Source: Neobacillus cucumis
Lineage (GTDB): Bacteria > Bacillota > Bacilli > Bacillales_B > DSM-18226
Assembly: GCF_016107705.1 (NCBI RefSeq)
Contig: NZ_JAEHGC010000005.1
Span: forward strand, 62,001-126,000
Direction: 5' to 3'
DNA: 64,000 bases
Part shown: positions 1 through 8,586 of the stretch, piece after piece
Layout: every line of letters begins with the position of its first letter
Position numbering within the stretch: the stretch's first letter is position 1
Program-made: the position numbers and the translations under genes
The notes under the pieces: model-generated
Databases searched by the model: none
What the model saw: only the letters and a program-made list of their open reading frames with translations
What the model was told of the DNA's origin: nothing

Positions 1-825
1 AAGCAGGTTGAAGGGAGTCATAAATTAGAAATTATTTGGACGGTTATTCCGATTCTATTACTTCTAATTCTGGCTGTTCCAACGGTTGCTGCAACATTCA
101 AGCTTGCAGATGTGTCAAAAATGGATCAGAAAAACACTAAAGCACTTGTTATTAATGTGCGTTCCCATTTATATTGGTGGGATTTTGAATATCCAGGTCA
201 AAAAATTGTAACTAGCCAAGAGTTAGTTGTTCCTACAAATGAAAAAGTTTATTTTAGCTTAAAGTCTATGGATGTAAAACACGCTTTCTGGATTCCAGCA
301 GTAGGTGGGAAAATGGATACTAACACAGATAACATTAATAAATTCTGGTTAGAGTTCGACAGTAAAAAAGCGGATGAGGCAGGAAACTTATTCTATGGTA
401 AGTGTGCTGAGTTGTGCGGACCATCCCATGCATTGATGGATTTTAAAGTTAAGACAATGTCCCGCGATCAATTTGATAGCTGGGTGAAAGCAATGCAAAA
501 TATAAAAGAACCACAAAAAGCGGATTCCGCTATAGCACAGCAAGGACAGGAAATCTTCAATAAAAGTTGTGTAGCCTGCCATGCTGTAACTCCACAAAAT
601 AATAAACCTGAAGCAGCAAGACTTGCACCAAACTTAACAAACTTTGGTGATCGATCTCGTGTTGCTGGTATTTTGGATCATAATAAAACAGAAATAAAAA
701 ATTGGATTCGAAATCCTGAAACATATAAACCAGGAAATAAAATGACTGGTAAATACCCAGAAATGTCTGAAGATCAATTAAATGCTTTATCTGAGTATTT
801 AATGGGCTTGAAAGTACAACAGTAG
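1..825 (+). CDS. ctaC: cytochrome c oxidase subunit II, caa3 type (5' end missing)
   Basis: Electron-entry subunit of the caa3 terminal oxidase, carrying CuA on the outer face of the membrane. The frame is open from base 1, so the lipoprotein signal and first membrane helix lie outside the window; 274 residues remain. Visible in order: a membrane segment (about residues 17-34), a cupredoxin domain with the CuA motif CAELCGPSHALM (from about residue 135), and a C-terminal cytochrome c domain with haem motif CVACH (about residue 190) and a late Met-containing segment (MTGKYPEM). The fused cytochrome c domain is what makes this caa3 rather than aa3. First of the ctaCDEF operon; ctaD follows after 31 bases. 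Confidence 0.97.
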   Translation, partial: KQVEGSHKLEIIWTVIPILLLLILAVPTVAATFKLADVSKMDQKNTKALVINVRSHLYWWDFEYPGQKIVTSQELVVPTNEKVYFSLKSMDVKHAFWIPAVGGKMDTNTDNINKFWLEFDSKKADEAGNLFYGKCAELCGPSHALMDFKVKTMSRDQFDSWVKAMQNIKEPQKADSAIAQQGQEIFNKSCVACHAVTPQNNKPEAARLAPNLTNFGDRSRVAGILDHNKTEIKNWIRNPETYKPGNKMTGKYPEMSEDQLNALSEYLMGLKVQQ

Positions 826-856
826 TAGGGGAATTGGTTGAAAGGGAGGTAAAATT

Positions 857-2725
857 GTGAGTACCTATGCTCAAAAAAAGGGATTCGGCGCAACTTTATG
901 GGATTTTTTAACTACAGTTGACCATAAAAAAATCGCGATCCTCTATATGATTGCAGGCGGATTTTTCTTCTTAGTAGGTGGAATTGAAGCGGTCTTTATC
1001 CGTATCCAGCTTGCAGTGCCAAATAATGATTTTGTTAGTGCTGGACAATTTAATGAAATTATTACGATGCACGGAACAACGATGATTTTCCTTGCAGCGA
1101 TGCCGCTAATTTTTGGTTTTATGAATGCGGTAATGCCTTTACAGATAGGGGCACGCGATGTAGCGTTCCCATATGTAAATGCTTTAGGATTTTGGTTATT
1201 CTTTTTCGGTGGTGTTTTCTTAAACTGTTCATGGTTTTTAGGCGGAGCACCAGATGCAGGCTGGACATCTTATGCATCACTAGCTGTTGCATCTAAAGGA
1301 CATGGTGTTGATTTCTATATTTTAGGGTTACAGATTTCTGGTCTTGGAACCTTAATTGGTGGTATTAACTTCCTTGTAACCATCATCAATATGCGTGCAC
1401 CAGGAATGACGTATATGAGGATGCCATTGTTTACTTGGACAACATTTGTAACATCTGCATTGATTTTATTTGCATTTCCTCCATTAACAGTGGGTTTAGT
1501 GTTAATGATGTTCGATCGCTTGTTCGGAGCGAATTTCTTTGAAGTTTCAATGGGCGGTAACACCGTTATTTGGGAACACCTTTTCTGGATTTTTGGACAT
1601 CCAGAGGTTTATATTTTGATTTTACCTGCTTTTGGTATTTTCTCTGAAATATTCCCGATTTTCTCAAGAAAACGCTTATTTGGATACTCTTCCATGGTAT
1701 TTGCAACCGTTTTAATCGGTTTCTTAGGATTCATGGTATGGGCTCACCACATGTTTACAACAGGATTAGGACCAGTAGCGAACGCTATTTTCGCTGTTGC
1801 AACAATGGCAATTGGTGTACCAACTGGTATTAAAATTTTCAACTGGTTGCTAACACTTTGGGGTGGTAGTGTTAAATTTACTACACCAATGCATTGGGCC
1901 TTTGCGTTTATTCCATCGTTTCTTGCTGGTGGTGTAACAGGGGTTATGCTTGCGTCTGCTGCTGCAGACTACCAGTATCATGATACGTATTTCGTAGTTG
2001 CCCATTTCCACTATGTAATTGTCGGTGGTGTAGTATTTGCTGTTTTTGCCGGAACTCACCTATATTGGCCAAAAATGTTCGGTACAATGTTAAATGAAGC
2101 AATGGGTAAAATAACTTTCTGGCTATTCTTTATTGGGTTCCATATGACATTCTTTATCCAACACTTCTTGGGACTTTGGGGAATGCCGCGTCGTGTTTTC
2201 ACATACCTTCCAGGTCAAGGATTTGACACGGCTAACATGATTAGTTCAATCGGTGCTGCCTTTATGGGTGTGGCAGTTATCGTAATGCTAATAAACATTA
2301 TTGTTACATCTGTTAAAAATGTTAAAGTTGGAAACGACCCTTGGGGAGACGGTAGAACCCTTGAATGGTCGATTCCATCACCACCTCCATTCTACAACTT
2401 TAAGCAGCTTCCGCTTGTTCGTGGATTAGATGCATACTGGTTAGAAAAGATGGAAGGTAAAAAGGAAATGACTCCGGCTGAGCCGCTTGGTGATATTCAC
2501 ATGCCGAATTCATCATTCCTTCCATTTACAACGGCTCTTGGTCTTTTCATTGCTGCATTCGGTGCTATGTACCATGTAAATGATAAAGCTTGGGCATTAC
2601 CGGTTATGATTATTGGTTTACTTGTAACATTTGGGTCCATGTTCTTACGTTCAGTAATTGATGATCATGGTTTCCATATCCATAAAGAAGAATTACTTGA
2701 AGAAGAAAAGGGGGCTAAGGCATAA
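857..2725 (+). CDS. ctaD: cytochrome c oxidase subunit I
   Basis: Catalytic haem-copper subunit that reduces O2 and pumps protons. It is 622 residues with many membrane helices, as usual for Bacillus CtaD. Visible signatures: HGTTMIF (haem ligand helix), WIFGHPEVYILILP (CuB His with the cross-linked Tyr), WAHHMFTTG (CuB His pair) and HFHYVIVGG (haem ligands). Start is GTG, chosen because GGGAGG lies about 8 bases upstream and MSTYAQKKG has no better alternative. Its stop overlaps the ctaE start by one base (TAATG), implying translational coupling. Confidence 0.98.
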   Translation: MSTYAQKKGFGATLWDFLTTVDHKKIAILYMIAGGFFFLVGGIEAVFIRIQLAVPNNDFVSAGQFNEIITMHGTTMIFLAAMPLIFGFMNAVMPLQIGARDVAFPYVNALGFWLFFFGGVFLNCSWFLGGAPDAGWTSYASLAVASKGHGVDFYILGLQISGLGTLIGGINFLVTIINMRAPGMTYMRMPLFTWTTFVTSALILFAFPPLTVGLVLMMFDRLFGANFFEVSMGGNTVIWEHLFWIFGHPEVYILILPAFGIFSEIFPIFSRKRLFGYSSMVFATVLIGFLGFMVWAHHMFTTGLGPVANAIFAVATMAIGVPTGIKIFNWLLTLWGGSVKFTTPMHWAFAFIPSFLAGGVTGVMLASAAADYQYHDTYFVVAHFHYVIVGGVVFAVFAGTHLYWPKMFGTMLNEAMGKITFWLFFIGFHMTFFIQHFLGLWGMPRRVFTYLPGQGFDTANMISSIGAAFMGVAVIVMLINIIVTSVKNVKVGNDPWGDGRTLEWSIPSPPPFYNFKQLPLVRGLDAYWLEKMEGKKEMTPAEPLGDIHMPNSSFLPFTTALGLFIAAFGAMYHVNDKAWALPVMIIGLLVTFGSMFLRSVIDDHGFHIHKEELLEEEKGAKA

Positions 2726-3351
2726 TGCACGCTGAAGAAAAATTCACATATGAAAACTGGCCTGCTGAGCCTGAAAAATCCACCCTTGAGTCAAAAAATA
2801 AGTTCTTAGGATTTTGGTTTTTCTTAGGCGGAGAGACTGTACTCTTCGCTTCGCTCTTCGCAACCTATCTTGCATTAAAGGATAAGGTTCCGGATTCAAG
2901 TCAGCATTTGGCAAAAGATTTGTTTGAACTTCCGCTGACATTTGTTGCAACAATGCTTCTTTTAACAAGCTCGCTAACAAGTGTATATGCAATGTATCAT
3001 ATGAAAAACTTTGCCTTTAAGAAAATGATGGTATGGCTTGGATTAACTGCATTATTAGGTGCAGGATTCCTTGGACTAGAGGTTTACGAGTTTAACCACT
3101 ATGTTCATGAGGGGCATACCTTTACAAGCAGTGCATTTGGTTCTGCTTTCTATACATTAGTTGGTTTCCATGGTGGTCACGTTGCATTTGGTTTATTATG
3201 GTGCTTAACACTAATGTTCCGAAATGGAAAAAGAGGTTTAGACCTTTACAACGCGCCTAAATTTTATGTGTTTAGTTTATATTGGCACTTTATCGACGTT
3301 GTTTGGGTATTTATCTTTACAGTAGTATATTTAATGGGAATGGTGGGATAA
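2725..3351 (+). CDS. ctaE: cytochrome c oxidase subunit III
   Basis: Membrane subunit III of the haem-copper oxidase, which stabilises subunit I. It has 208 residues and about five hydrophobic helices. Typical elements are WPAEPEKS near the N terminus, FLGGETVLFASLFATYLAL in the first helix, and the C-terminal VGFHGGHVAFGLLWCL and YWHFIDVVWVFIF, the latter being the family signature. Start ATG overlaps the ctaD stop by one base; ctaF follows after 4 bases. Confidence 0.97.
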   Translation: MHAEEKFTYENWPAEPEKSTLESKNKFLGFWFFLGGETVLFASLFATYLALKDKVPDSSQHLAKDLFELPLTFVATMLLLTSSLTSVYAMYHMKNFAFKKMMVWLGLTALLGAGFLGLEVYEFNHYVHEGHTFTSSAFGSAFYTLVGFHGGHVAFGLLWCLTLMFRNGKRGLDLYNAPKFYVFSLYWHFIDVVWVFIFTVVYLMGMVG

Positions 3352-3355
3352 ACTG

Positions 3356-3691
3356 ATGGCAAATCCACAGGTAAATTCAGGTAACCCAAGAGTTGACATT
3401 GAATATCGCCGGAAAAAAAGTGCTGAAGAAATGAGATATCAAGTTATTTCTTTTGCTTTAATGATTTTCTTGACTTTAATTGCTTTTGCAGCAGTTGCAG
3501 TTAAAGGGTTTACAGCATGGTTCACAGTACCATTTATTATTCTTTTGGCTGTGGTTCAAGTCATTTTTCAGCTCTATTATTTCATGCACATGAGCCATAA
3601 AGGGCATGAAGCTCCATCATTATTCTTGTATTCAGGGGTACTAGTAGGAGCAATCACAATATTAACATTTACTACCATCATTTGGTGGTAA
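3356..3691 (+). CDS. ctaF: cytochrome c oxidase subunit IV
   Basis: Small membrane subunit of the Bacillus caa3 oxidase. It is 111 residues: a charged N-terminal cytoplasmic segment (RVDIEYRRKKSAEEMRYQ), then three hydrophobic helices with HMSHKGHEAP between the second and third. Length and placement directly after ctaE match B. subtilis CtaF. It is the last gene before a strong intrinsic terminator, so the oxidase structural operon ends here and ctaG is probably transcribed separately. Confidence 0.95.
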   Translation: MANPQVNSGNPRVDIEYRRKKSAEEMRYQVISFALMIFLTLIAFAAVAVKGFTAWFTVPFIILLAVVQVIFQLYYFMHMSHKGHEAPSLFLYSGVLVGAITILTFTTIIWW

Positions 3692-3699
3692 GCAAAATA

Positions 3700-3734
3700 A
3701 AAAGAAAATCGGCTGAAAGGCCGATTTTCTTTTT
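3700..3734 (+). terminator. intrinsic terminator of the ctaCDEF operon
   Basis: A 14-bp stem of AAAAGAAAATCGGC with GCCGATTTTCTTTT around a short loop, with a T-run on the 3' arm, immediately after the ctaF stop. Confidence 0.93.
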
Positions 3735-3836
3735 ATCATGATATAATGATTATAAATATTGTCATTCTAGGCTTTAAGGCGAACATAAGGGTATACTAAT
3801 GGATGGCTTTTTAAAAATATGTTGAGGTGATTTTCG

Positions 3837-4742
3837 GTGCTTACATTAGATATTTTTGGATTCAAAGCACTATGGAGCCCGTACTTTTTATCAATTTTAA
3901 TTGCATTATTGGTTGGTTATTTTTTAATTACGATTAAATTTAGGAGCAAGTTTAATGACAGCGAGCCATTAACTAGAAAGCAAGCAGTGTACTTTGTATT
4001 ATGTATTAGCCTTTTATATACCATTAAAGGTTCGCCACTTGATTTAATGGGTCATTTGATGTTTTATATCCATGCCACCACAATGATTTTGTTAGTGTTT
4101 CTTGTTGCACCATTGTTTGTATTAGGGATCCCGCCATGGCTTTGGAGAAAAGTGTTAAGTCTTAAAATAGTAAAACCTATTTTTAATCTTGTAACAAAGC
4201 CAATTTTGGCACTTTTACTTTTTAATGGATTATTTTCTTTGTATCATATTCCAGTTATTTTTGATCATGTAATGCAAAATGGATTTTTCCATGCTGGTTA
4301 TTCGATATTGTTATTTTCTTCCGCGGTTTGTTTGTGGTGGTCATTAATATGCCCGCTTCCGGAACTAAAAGGAATAACCGGTTTAAAAAAAGTAGGGTAT
4401 CTTTTTATAAACGGAATATTATTGACACCCTCATGTGCATTAATTATCTTTGCAGATCATTCATTTTACGCGACTTATTCTGACCCAAATGTATGGGGGA
4501 GGGTAATGAGTTTATGTGTCGGATCGTCGACCTTCGAGGGTTTAAATCTAAGTGGACCCCAACTATTTAGTTCCATGTCATTAGTGGATGACCAACAGTT
4601 AGGCGGAGTTATTATGAAGGTTCTTCAGGAAATCATTTTTGCTTTTGTATTAGGGCATGTATTTTTTGAATGGTACCGCAAAGATCAAGCTGAATCTGAG
4701 GCAGAACTAAATAAAACTTTAAAGCCAACCCTTGTTGAATAA
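3837..4742 (+). CDS. ctaG: cytochrome c oxidase assembly factor CtaG
   Basis: Polytopic membrane protein (caa3_CtaG family) needed to form active caa3 oxidase in B. subtilis. This Bacillus CtaG is unrelated to the mitochondrial Cox11-type protein sometimes given the same name. It is 301 residues with about seven hydrophobic helices; family-like stretches include GHLMFYIHATTMILL, LYHIPVIFDH and FADHSFYATY, rich in membrane-embedded His that could handle copper (inference). Start is GTG, picked for GAGGTGA seven bases upstream. It lies in its own unit between two terminators. Confidence 0.95.
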   Translation: MLTLDIFGFKALWSPYFLSILIALLVGYFLITIKFRSKFNDSEPLTRKQAVYFVLCISLLYTIKGSPLDLMGHLMFYIHATTMILLVFLVAPLFVLGIPPWLWRKVLSLKIVKPIFNLVTKPILALLLFNGLFSLYHIPVIFDHVMQNGFFHAGYSILLFSSAVCLWWSLICPLPELKGITGLKKVGYLFINGILLTPSCALIIFADHSFYATYSDPNVWGRVMSLCVGSSTFEGLNLSGPQLFSSMSLVDDQQLGGVIMKVLQEIIFAFVLGHVFFEWYRKDQAESEAELNKTLKPTLVE

Positions 4743-4772
4743 AATCTCCCTGCCCCAATGGGAGATTTTTTT
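4743..4772 (+). terminator. intrinsic terminator after ctaG
   Basis: Stem AATCTCCC with GGGAGATT and a run of T, starting at the ctaG stop. Confidence 0.9.
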
Positions 4773-4862
4773 CTGAATTTAACCAATTTAGCTTTATGTT
4801 TGAAAAAGAATGTGAAGTACTTTAAAATTGCATTAGAATAATTAAAAAGCGAGGAAGCTTAA

Positions 4863-5324
4863 ATGTCCTTACCCATTTTACCTACGATTAGTACGTCCTT
4901 TATCATTCTAAGTGCCATAACAATGGCAATTGGCTGGCGGCAAATAAAACAAAAACGAATTGATGCCCATAAAAAAACAATGACACTTGCTGCCATATTT
5001 GCTCTTATTTTCTTTATTATTTATGAGTCAAGAACAGTGTTTATCGGAAATACATCCTTTGGCGGTCCTGATAATATTAAGATTTACTATACAGTGTTTT
5101 TAATCTTTCATATTACTCTTGCCACTTCGGGAGCAGTATTAGGCCTTATTTCCATAATAACTGGCTATAAAAATAAACTTAAAGTTCATCGCAAACTTGG
5201 ACCTATCACATGTATTGTCTGGTTTTTTACGGCCATCACCGGTGTAGCGGTCTACCTATTATTATATGTATTTTACAAGGGTGGAGAAACTACCTCTTTA
5301 ATCAAAGCAATTCTCGGATTTTAA
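4863..5324 (+). CDS. DUF420 membrane protein (CtaM/YozB-like)
   Basis: A 153-residue protein with four hydrophobic helices and the DUF420 look: LPTISTSFIILSAITMAIGW at the start, IDAHKKTMTLA, a FGGP loop, and KVHRKLGPITCIVWFFTAITG near the end. In Staphylococcus aureus a DUF420 protein (CtaM) is required for the haem A-containing oxidase; that role here is inferred from family and from position after ctaG. It is 120 bases downstream of ctaG and beyond its terminator, so it probably has its own promoter. ATG start; the ribosome-binding site GCGAGGAAGC is moderate. Confidence 0.82.
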   Translation: MSLPILPTISTSFIILSAITMAIGWRQIKQKRIDAHKKTMTLAAIFALIFFIIYESRTVFIGNTSFGGPDNIKIYYTVFLIFHITLATSGAVLGLISIITGYKNKLKVHRKLGPITCIVWFFTAITGVAVYLLLYVFYKGGETTSLIKAILGF

Positions 5325-5362
5325 AAAAAAAGACGCATGAGCGAATCATGCGTCTTTTTTTA
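5325..5362. terminator. bidirectional terminator between the DUF420 gene and the YugN-like gene
   Basis: Ten-bp stem AGACGCATGA with TCATGCGTCT, flanked by A-run and T-run, so it can end transcription from both converging genes. Confidence 0.92.
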
Positions 5363-5719
5363 TTCAGCAAACTTTTCTATTTTACCTTTAATTTCTTCTA
5401 AAGTTTTTTTACATTGGTTTACAAGGCCGCTTGGGAAGTTTTCACCTTCACCATATTCTACTCCGTGTGGATAATAATATTTCCCTAGTAATGGTGTCAT
5501 TAATTGAATAGTAGCTTTGTGCGAGCCAACATCACCCTGGGTGGCATAACCAAACACACGCAAGTAGAAAATGCCCTCTTTTAATTCAAATTTACGATCA
5601 TATGTAACACGTTCATAATCCCATTGGCCTTCACGTACTAAGCCATGTTCATCCATGACCTCATCCAAGCGGTTTAAATCAGCTTTAAATTTTTCGATTC
5701 CAGTATTTTCGAATTTCAC
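5360..5719 (-). CDS. ylbA: YugN-like family protein (YlbA position)
   Basis: A 119-residue soluble protein of the YugN-like family, known only as conserved in Bacillaceae with no established biochemical role. It has no membrane segment; it has an acidic N-terminal half and the conserved-looking block YPHGVEYGEGENFP. Start is GTG, supported by AGGAGGG about 10 bases upstream. Gene position between the cta genes and the CBS protein matches B. subtilis ylbA; the symbol rests on synteny and family. Confidence 0.75.
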   Translation of the reverse strand: MKFENTGIEKFKADLNRLDEVMDEHGLVREGQWDYERVTYDRKFELKEGIFYLRVFGYATQGDVGSHKATIQLMTPLLGKYYYPHGVEYGEGENFPSGLVNQCKKTLEEIKGKIEKFAE

Positions 5720-5910
5720 TTTTGAATTCCCTCCTAAAAACGTGCCATTACCCCTATGTTACATTATTCGGTATTATAGCAGATTTAATTCAATTTAATA
5801 ATAGTTGAATTTGTATCAACTTGCAATGAATTCATTTACAGAATAATTTAATCTCTATGGGGAATTCTATATTATTGTTAAGAATTTTATTATTGTAGGG
5901 GGTATTTGAT

Positions 5911-6345
5911 ATGGAAAAAATTCGTGAAATAATGACCGACAAGGTAGAAAGCTGTTCCTTACTTGATAATGTATATGAAGTAGCAGTTAAGATGAAGGAA
6001 TTAAATGTTGGGGCCATTCCGATTGTAGATAACGAAAAGCTTGCCGGAATGATTACGGACCGTGATATCGTTTTACGATGTGTTGCAGAAAAACATCCTG
6101 CTTCATCGAAAGTGGAAGATATAATGAGTAACGATTTAATTACGGTTTCACCTGATGCTTCCAGTAGGGAAGCAGCTAAATTAATGGCGGAACATCAAAT
6201 TCGCCGCCTTCCTGTTGTAGAAGGAGATAAGCTAGTAGGAATAGTATCACTTGGGGACTTCGCAATCAGGGATTTAACAGACGATCAGGCAAAACAAGCA
6301 CTTACGGAGATTTCAGAATCAAATTATAATGGAATGCAGCATTAA
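5911..6345 (+). CDS. ylbB: CBS-domain pair protein
   Basis: Made of two tandem CBS domains and little else (144 residues). The first has IREIMTDKVESCSLLDNVYE and GAIPIVDNEKLAGMITDRDI; the second has VEDIMSNDLITVSPDAS and RRLPVVEGDKLVGIVSLGD. CBS pairs usually bind adenosyl ligands and act as sensor modules; the ligand and partner are unknown. ATG with GTAGGGGGT upstream. It is monocistronic, closed by a terminator. Called ylbB by synteny. Confidence 0.85.
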   Translation: MEKIREIMTDKVESCSLLDNVYEVAVKMKELNVGAIPIVDNEKLAGMITDRDIVLRCVAEKHPASSKVEDIMSNDLITVSPDASSREAAKLMAEHQIRRLPVVEGDKLVGIVSLGDFAIRDLTDDQAKQALTEISESNYNGMQH

Positions 6346-6350
6346 AAAAT

Positions 6351-6383
6351 AAGAAAACAGGTGCCCTTGGTACCTGTTTTCTT
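6351..6383 (+). terminator. intrinsic terminator after the CBS gene
   Basis: Twelve-bp stem AAGAAAACAGGT with ACCTGTTTTCTT. Confidence 0.9.
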
Positions 6384-6442
6384 GTTCTTAATGTTACTAT
6401 TCTGTTAAGATGGTGTATACATATTACTTAAAAAGATATAGA

Positions 6443-6451
6443 TGATATAAT
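6443..6451 (+). promoter_or_regulatory. candidate extended -10 promoter for ylbC
   Basis: TGATATAAT (TGn plus a perfect TATAAT) about 50 bases upstream of ylbC. No convincing -35 at 16-18 bases, which is acceptable for an extended -10 promoter. Confidence 0.5.
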
Positions 6452-6498
6452 TAATTTATCTATATTACATAGAAAAGTATTAGAGAGGGTGTTGGCCT

Positions 6499-7569
6499 CT
6501 GCGAACACTTATAAGAATTCTTGTTGTCTTGGCTCTTTTCTTATCCATTGGTTTTTATATAAGTGTAAAAGACGATAACAGTGATGAGGTTTTAATAAAG
6601 GACCATCACACTTCAGAAATGAGTCCGACATTACCGAAAAATCCAGATATAAAGCAAAGTAAAATCTCTCGGGAAAGGCCAAAAGAAGGACTATCCCTGC
6701 TAATTGGGAAAAAACTATCGGCTTTGGAAAAAGAACTTGGAAAGCCGCAGCGAATTGACGAATCAGCCTATGGTTATCAATGGTATATTTATAACTCAGA
6801 TTATTCCCGCTATGTGCAAGTTGGGGTTGAAAATAACCGAATCGTAACAGTCTATGCAATTGGTAAGAATTTGGATGTTGCACCGTTTGAAATTGGCCAG
6901 CCAGTGGAGGAAATCTTTAATACTCAATATATTGATGCCAATATTGAAATTGATCAAGATGGGAACTCTTATCGGTTTGAATTGAATGATACAGATTTAA
7001 ATATACGGCCCATCGTCCAATTAGGAAATGTGTATGTACAACTCTATATTGATAAATTCACAGGAAATCTTTCAAGTGTTCGTTTTCTTGATGCTGATAC
7101 CCTCATTAAACAGCGTCCTTATGAGCTTGTTTATCGTGGGAAATTAATTGAGGCCGATGAACCAAGTATTGAAATGTGGAGAAAGATTGAAATAGGAGAA
7201 GAGAAACAAATTTTCGACCTTACAAATGTTTTAAGGGTAAGACATGATTTAAAGCCGCTATTGTGGGATGAAAAAACTGCCAAGGCTGCCTACGGCCATA
7301 GTAAGGATATGGCTAATAATAATGATTTTTCCCATACATCAAAGAAATTTGGCACCCTTTCCGACCGGTTAAAGTCAGCTAAGGTTGTTTATCAAGCTGC
7401 GGGGGAAAATATTGCTGCTAATTATATTGATGGACCAGCCTCAGTTGAAGGCTGGCTAAACAGCAAAGGACATCGTGATTCCATGTTAAATGGAGACTTT
7501 TCCCATCTTGGTGTAGGAGTATACCAAAAGTATTATACACAGAACTTTATTCAAAAGTGGAAACAATAA
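6499..7569 (+). CDS. ylbC: CAP/SCP-domain protein YlbC (probable CTG start)
   Basis: Exported or membrane-anchored protein of 356 residues: N-terminal hydrophobic segment after a basic tip (RTLIRILVVLALFLSIGFY), a middle domain of the CAP-associated type, then a C-terminal CAP/SCP domain with DFSHTSKKFG, AAGENIAANY and LNSKGHRDSMLNG motifs. CAP proteins are secreted; the enzymatic role is unknown. Start choice: the only in-frame conventional codon (TTG at 6529) has no ribosome-binding site and would remove the basic N terminus. CTG at 6499 has AGAGAGGG about 9 bases upstream and gives a normal signal sequence. Synteny supports ylbC. A terminator follows. Confidence 0.88.
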   Translation: MRTLIRILVVLALFLSIGFYISVKDDNSDEVLIKDHHTSEMSPTLPKNPDIKQSKISRERPKEGLSLLIGKKLSALEKELGKPQRIDESAYGYQWYIYNSDYSRYVQVGVENNRIVTVYAIGKNLDVAPFEIGQPVEEIFNTQYIDANIEIDQDGNSYRFELNDTDLNIRPIVQLGNVYVQLYIDKFTGNLSSVRFLDADTLIKQRPYELVYRGKLIEADEPSIEMWRKIEIGEEKQIFDLTNVLRVRHDLKPLLWDEKTAKAAYGHSKDMANNNDFSHTSKKFGTLSDRLKSAKVVYQAAGENIAANYIDGPASVEGWLNSKGHRDSMLNGDFSHLGVGVYQKYYTQNFIQKWKQ

Positions 7570-7602
7570 AAACAGCGGTTTGTTGAGGCCGCTGTTTTTT
7601 AA
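7568..7602. terminator. bidirectional terminator after ylbC
   Basis: Eleven-bp stem AAAAACAGCGG with CCGCTGTTTTT, overlapping the 3' end of the convergent gene. Confidence 0.9.
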
Positions 7603-7952
7603 ATTCTTTCAAAATGACTAAAGACTAATTTGCTGCTTTCCCAACAGCCGTATACTTTTAGAAATTCACCAACCTTAAAGGTCTCAATCGTTGTTGTTTT
7701 GGTTAGCGGAGTCATTTTTTTAACTGTGATTTGCTGCGATTTTGTTTGCAGCTTTATTTCCTGGACAAAAATATAGCGATGATAATAATAGCGCTGTTTT
7801 TCCTCATAAATACTCTTAATTTCTCCAACTGCAACGGCCTCTTGACGGATATTTTCAAGCGCAAGCCATTTAGTATCTTGTTCCTTCATTTCTTTTTTAG
7901 TGATCAAATAAAAGTAAAGAAGGATAACAGGGATTACAATGGCGGTGACCAT
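7599..7952 (-). CDS. small membrane-anchored protein of unknown function
   Basis: Not recognised. It is 117 residues: one N-terminal helix (VTAIVIPVILLYFYLI) with no signal-peptidase-like site, then a soluble part rich in Lys, Thr and beta-prone stretches (YYHRYIFVQEIKLQTKS). It could be a small OB- or SH3-like beta domain facing either side; this is a guess from composition. ATG preceded by a GGGGG tract. The convergent neighbour is ylbC, and the thioesterase gene lies 19 bases upstream on the same strand, so the two are likely co-transcribed. No counterpart at this place in B. subtilis that I recall. Confidence 0.65.
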   Translation of the reverse strand: MVTAIVIPVILLYFYLITKKEMKEQDTKWLALENIRQEAVAVGEIKSIYEEKQRYYYHRYIFVQEIKLQTKSQQITVKKMTPLTKTTTIETFKVGEFLKVYGCWESSKLVFSHFERI

Positions 7953-7971
7953 ATGTTGGACCCCCTAAATA

Positions 7972-8454
7972 TTATTTCTTTATAACAAAAAATGTTCCGG
8001 TTGCATGGGCAATTTTTTTACCATCATCGCGATGGACTTCACCGGTGACGACCAGTGTTTTATTTCCTTGGTGGATAATCTCAGCGTTACAGCGGAGACT
8101 TGCCCCAATTCCAGGAGCAATGTAATGGATATTCAACTGATTGGTTACGGCACCATATCCTTCTGGAAGAAGGTAATTTGCAAGTGTTCCCATTGCTGTG
8201 TCAAGGAGCGTTGCTGTTATTCCACCATGGACAATATCAAACGAATTGTTTAGAACCGGGTTTAATGGAATCGTTATTTCACAGGAGTTTTCATCAAGCT
8301 TACTATCCATATGAAAAAACTGATCGATAAAAGATAGTTTACCTACATTAATTTTTCTTTGCAAAACCTCTAAAAAATGGGCAATGGCAGTGATATCATT
8401 TTCAGTACCATTTTCTAAACATGATTCTAATAATGTGTATAATTTGTCCTTCAT
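7972..8454 (-). CDS. PaaI-family hotdog thioesterase
   Basis: Predicted acyl-CoA thioesterase of 160 residues. An N-terminal helical extension of about 45 residues precedes a single hotdog fold with the PaaI signature VHGGITATLLDTAMGTLANY followed by TNQLNIHYIAPG and a final HATGTFFVIKK strand. The Asp in LLDTAMG is the usual catalytic position in this family. Substrate unknown. ATG with GGTAAAAAG upstream is an ordinary start. First gene of a two-gene minus-strand unit with the small membrane protein. Confidence 0.83.
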   Translation of the reverse strand: MKDKLYTLLESCLENGTENDITAIAHFLEVLQRKINVGKLSFIDQFFHMDSKLDENSCEITIPLNPVLNNSFDIVHGGITATLLDTAMGTLANYLLPEGYGAVTNQLNIHYIAPGIGASLRCNAEIIHQGNKTLVVTGEVHRDDGKKIAHATGTFFVIKK

Positions 8455-8527
8455 CTTTTTACCTCTTTCATTTCATTTCAAGAACATCTTACCACTTATA
8501 AATAATTTAAGCATCATTAAGTCTTTC

Positions 8528-8554
8528 ACACATTTTATTTTCTGACATATCGTA
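8528..8554 (+). promoter_or_regulatory. candidate SigK promoter for the coat gene ylbD
   Basis: AC, then 16 bases, then CATATCGTA, which fits the mother-cell SigK pattern AC-N16/17-CATANNNTA. It lies about 30 bases before the start of a coat protein gene, which makes the match meaningful. Inference from consensus only. Confidence 0.5.
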
Positions 8555-8586
8555 ATATAGGCATGAAGTCGGCAGAGGTGAAAAAA

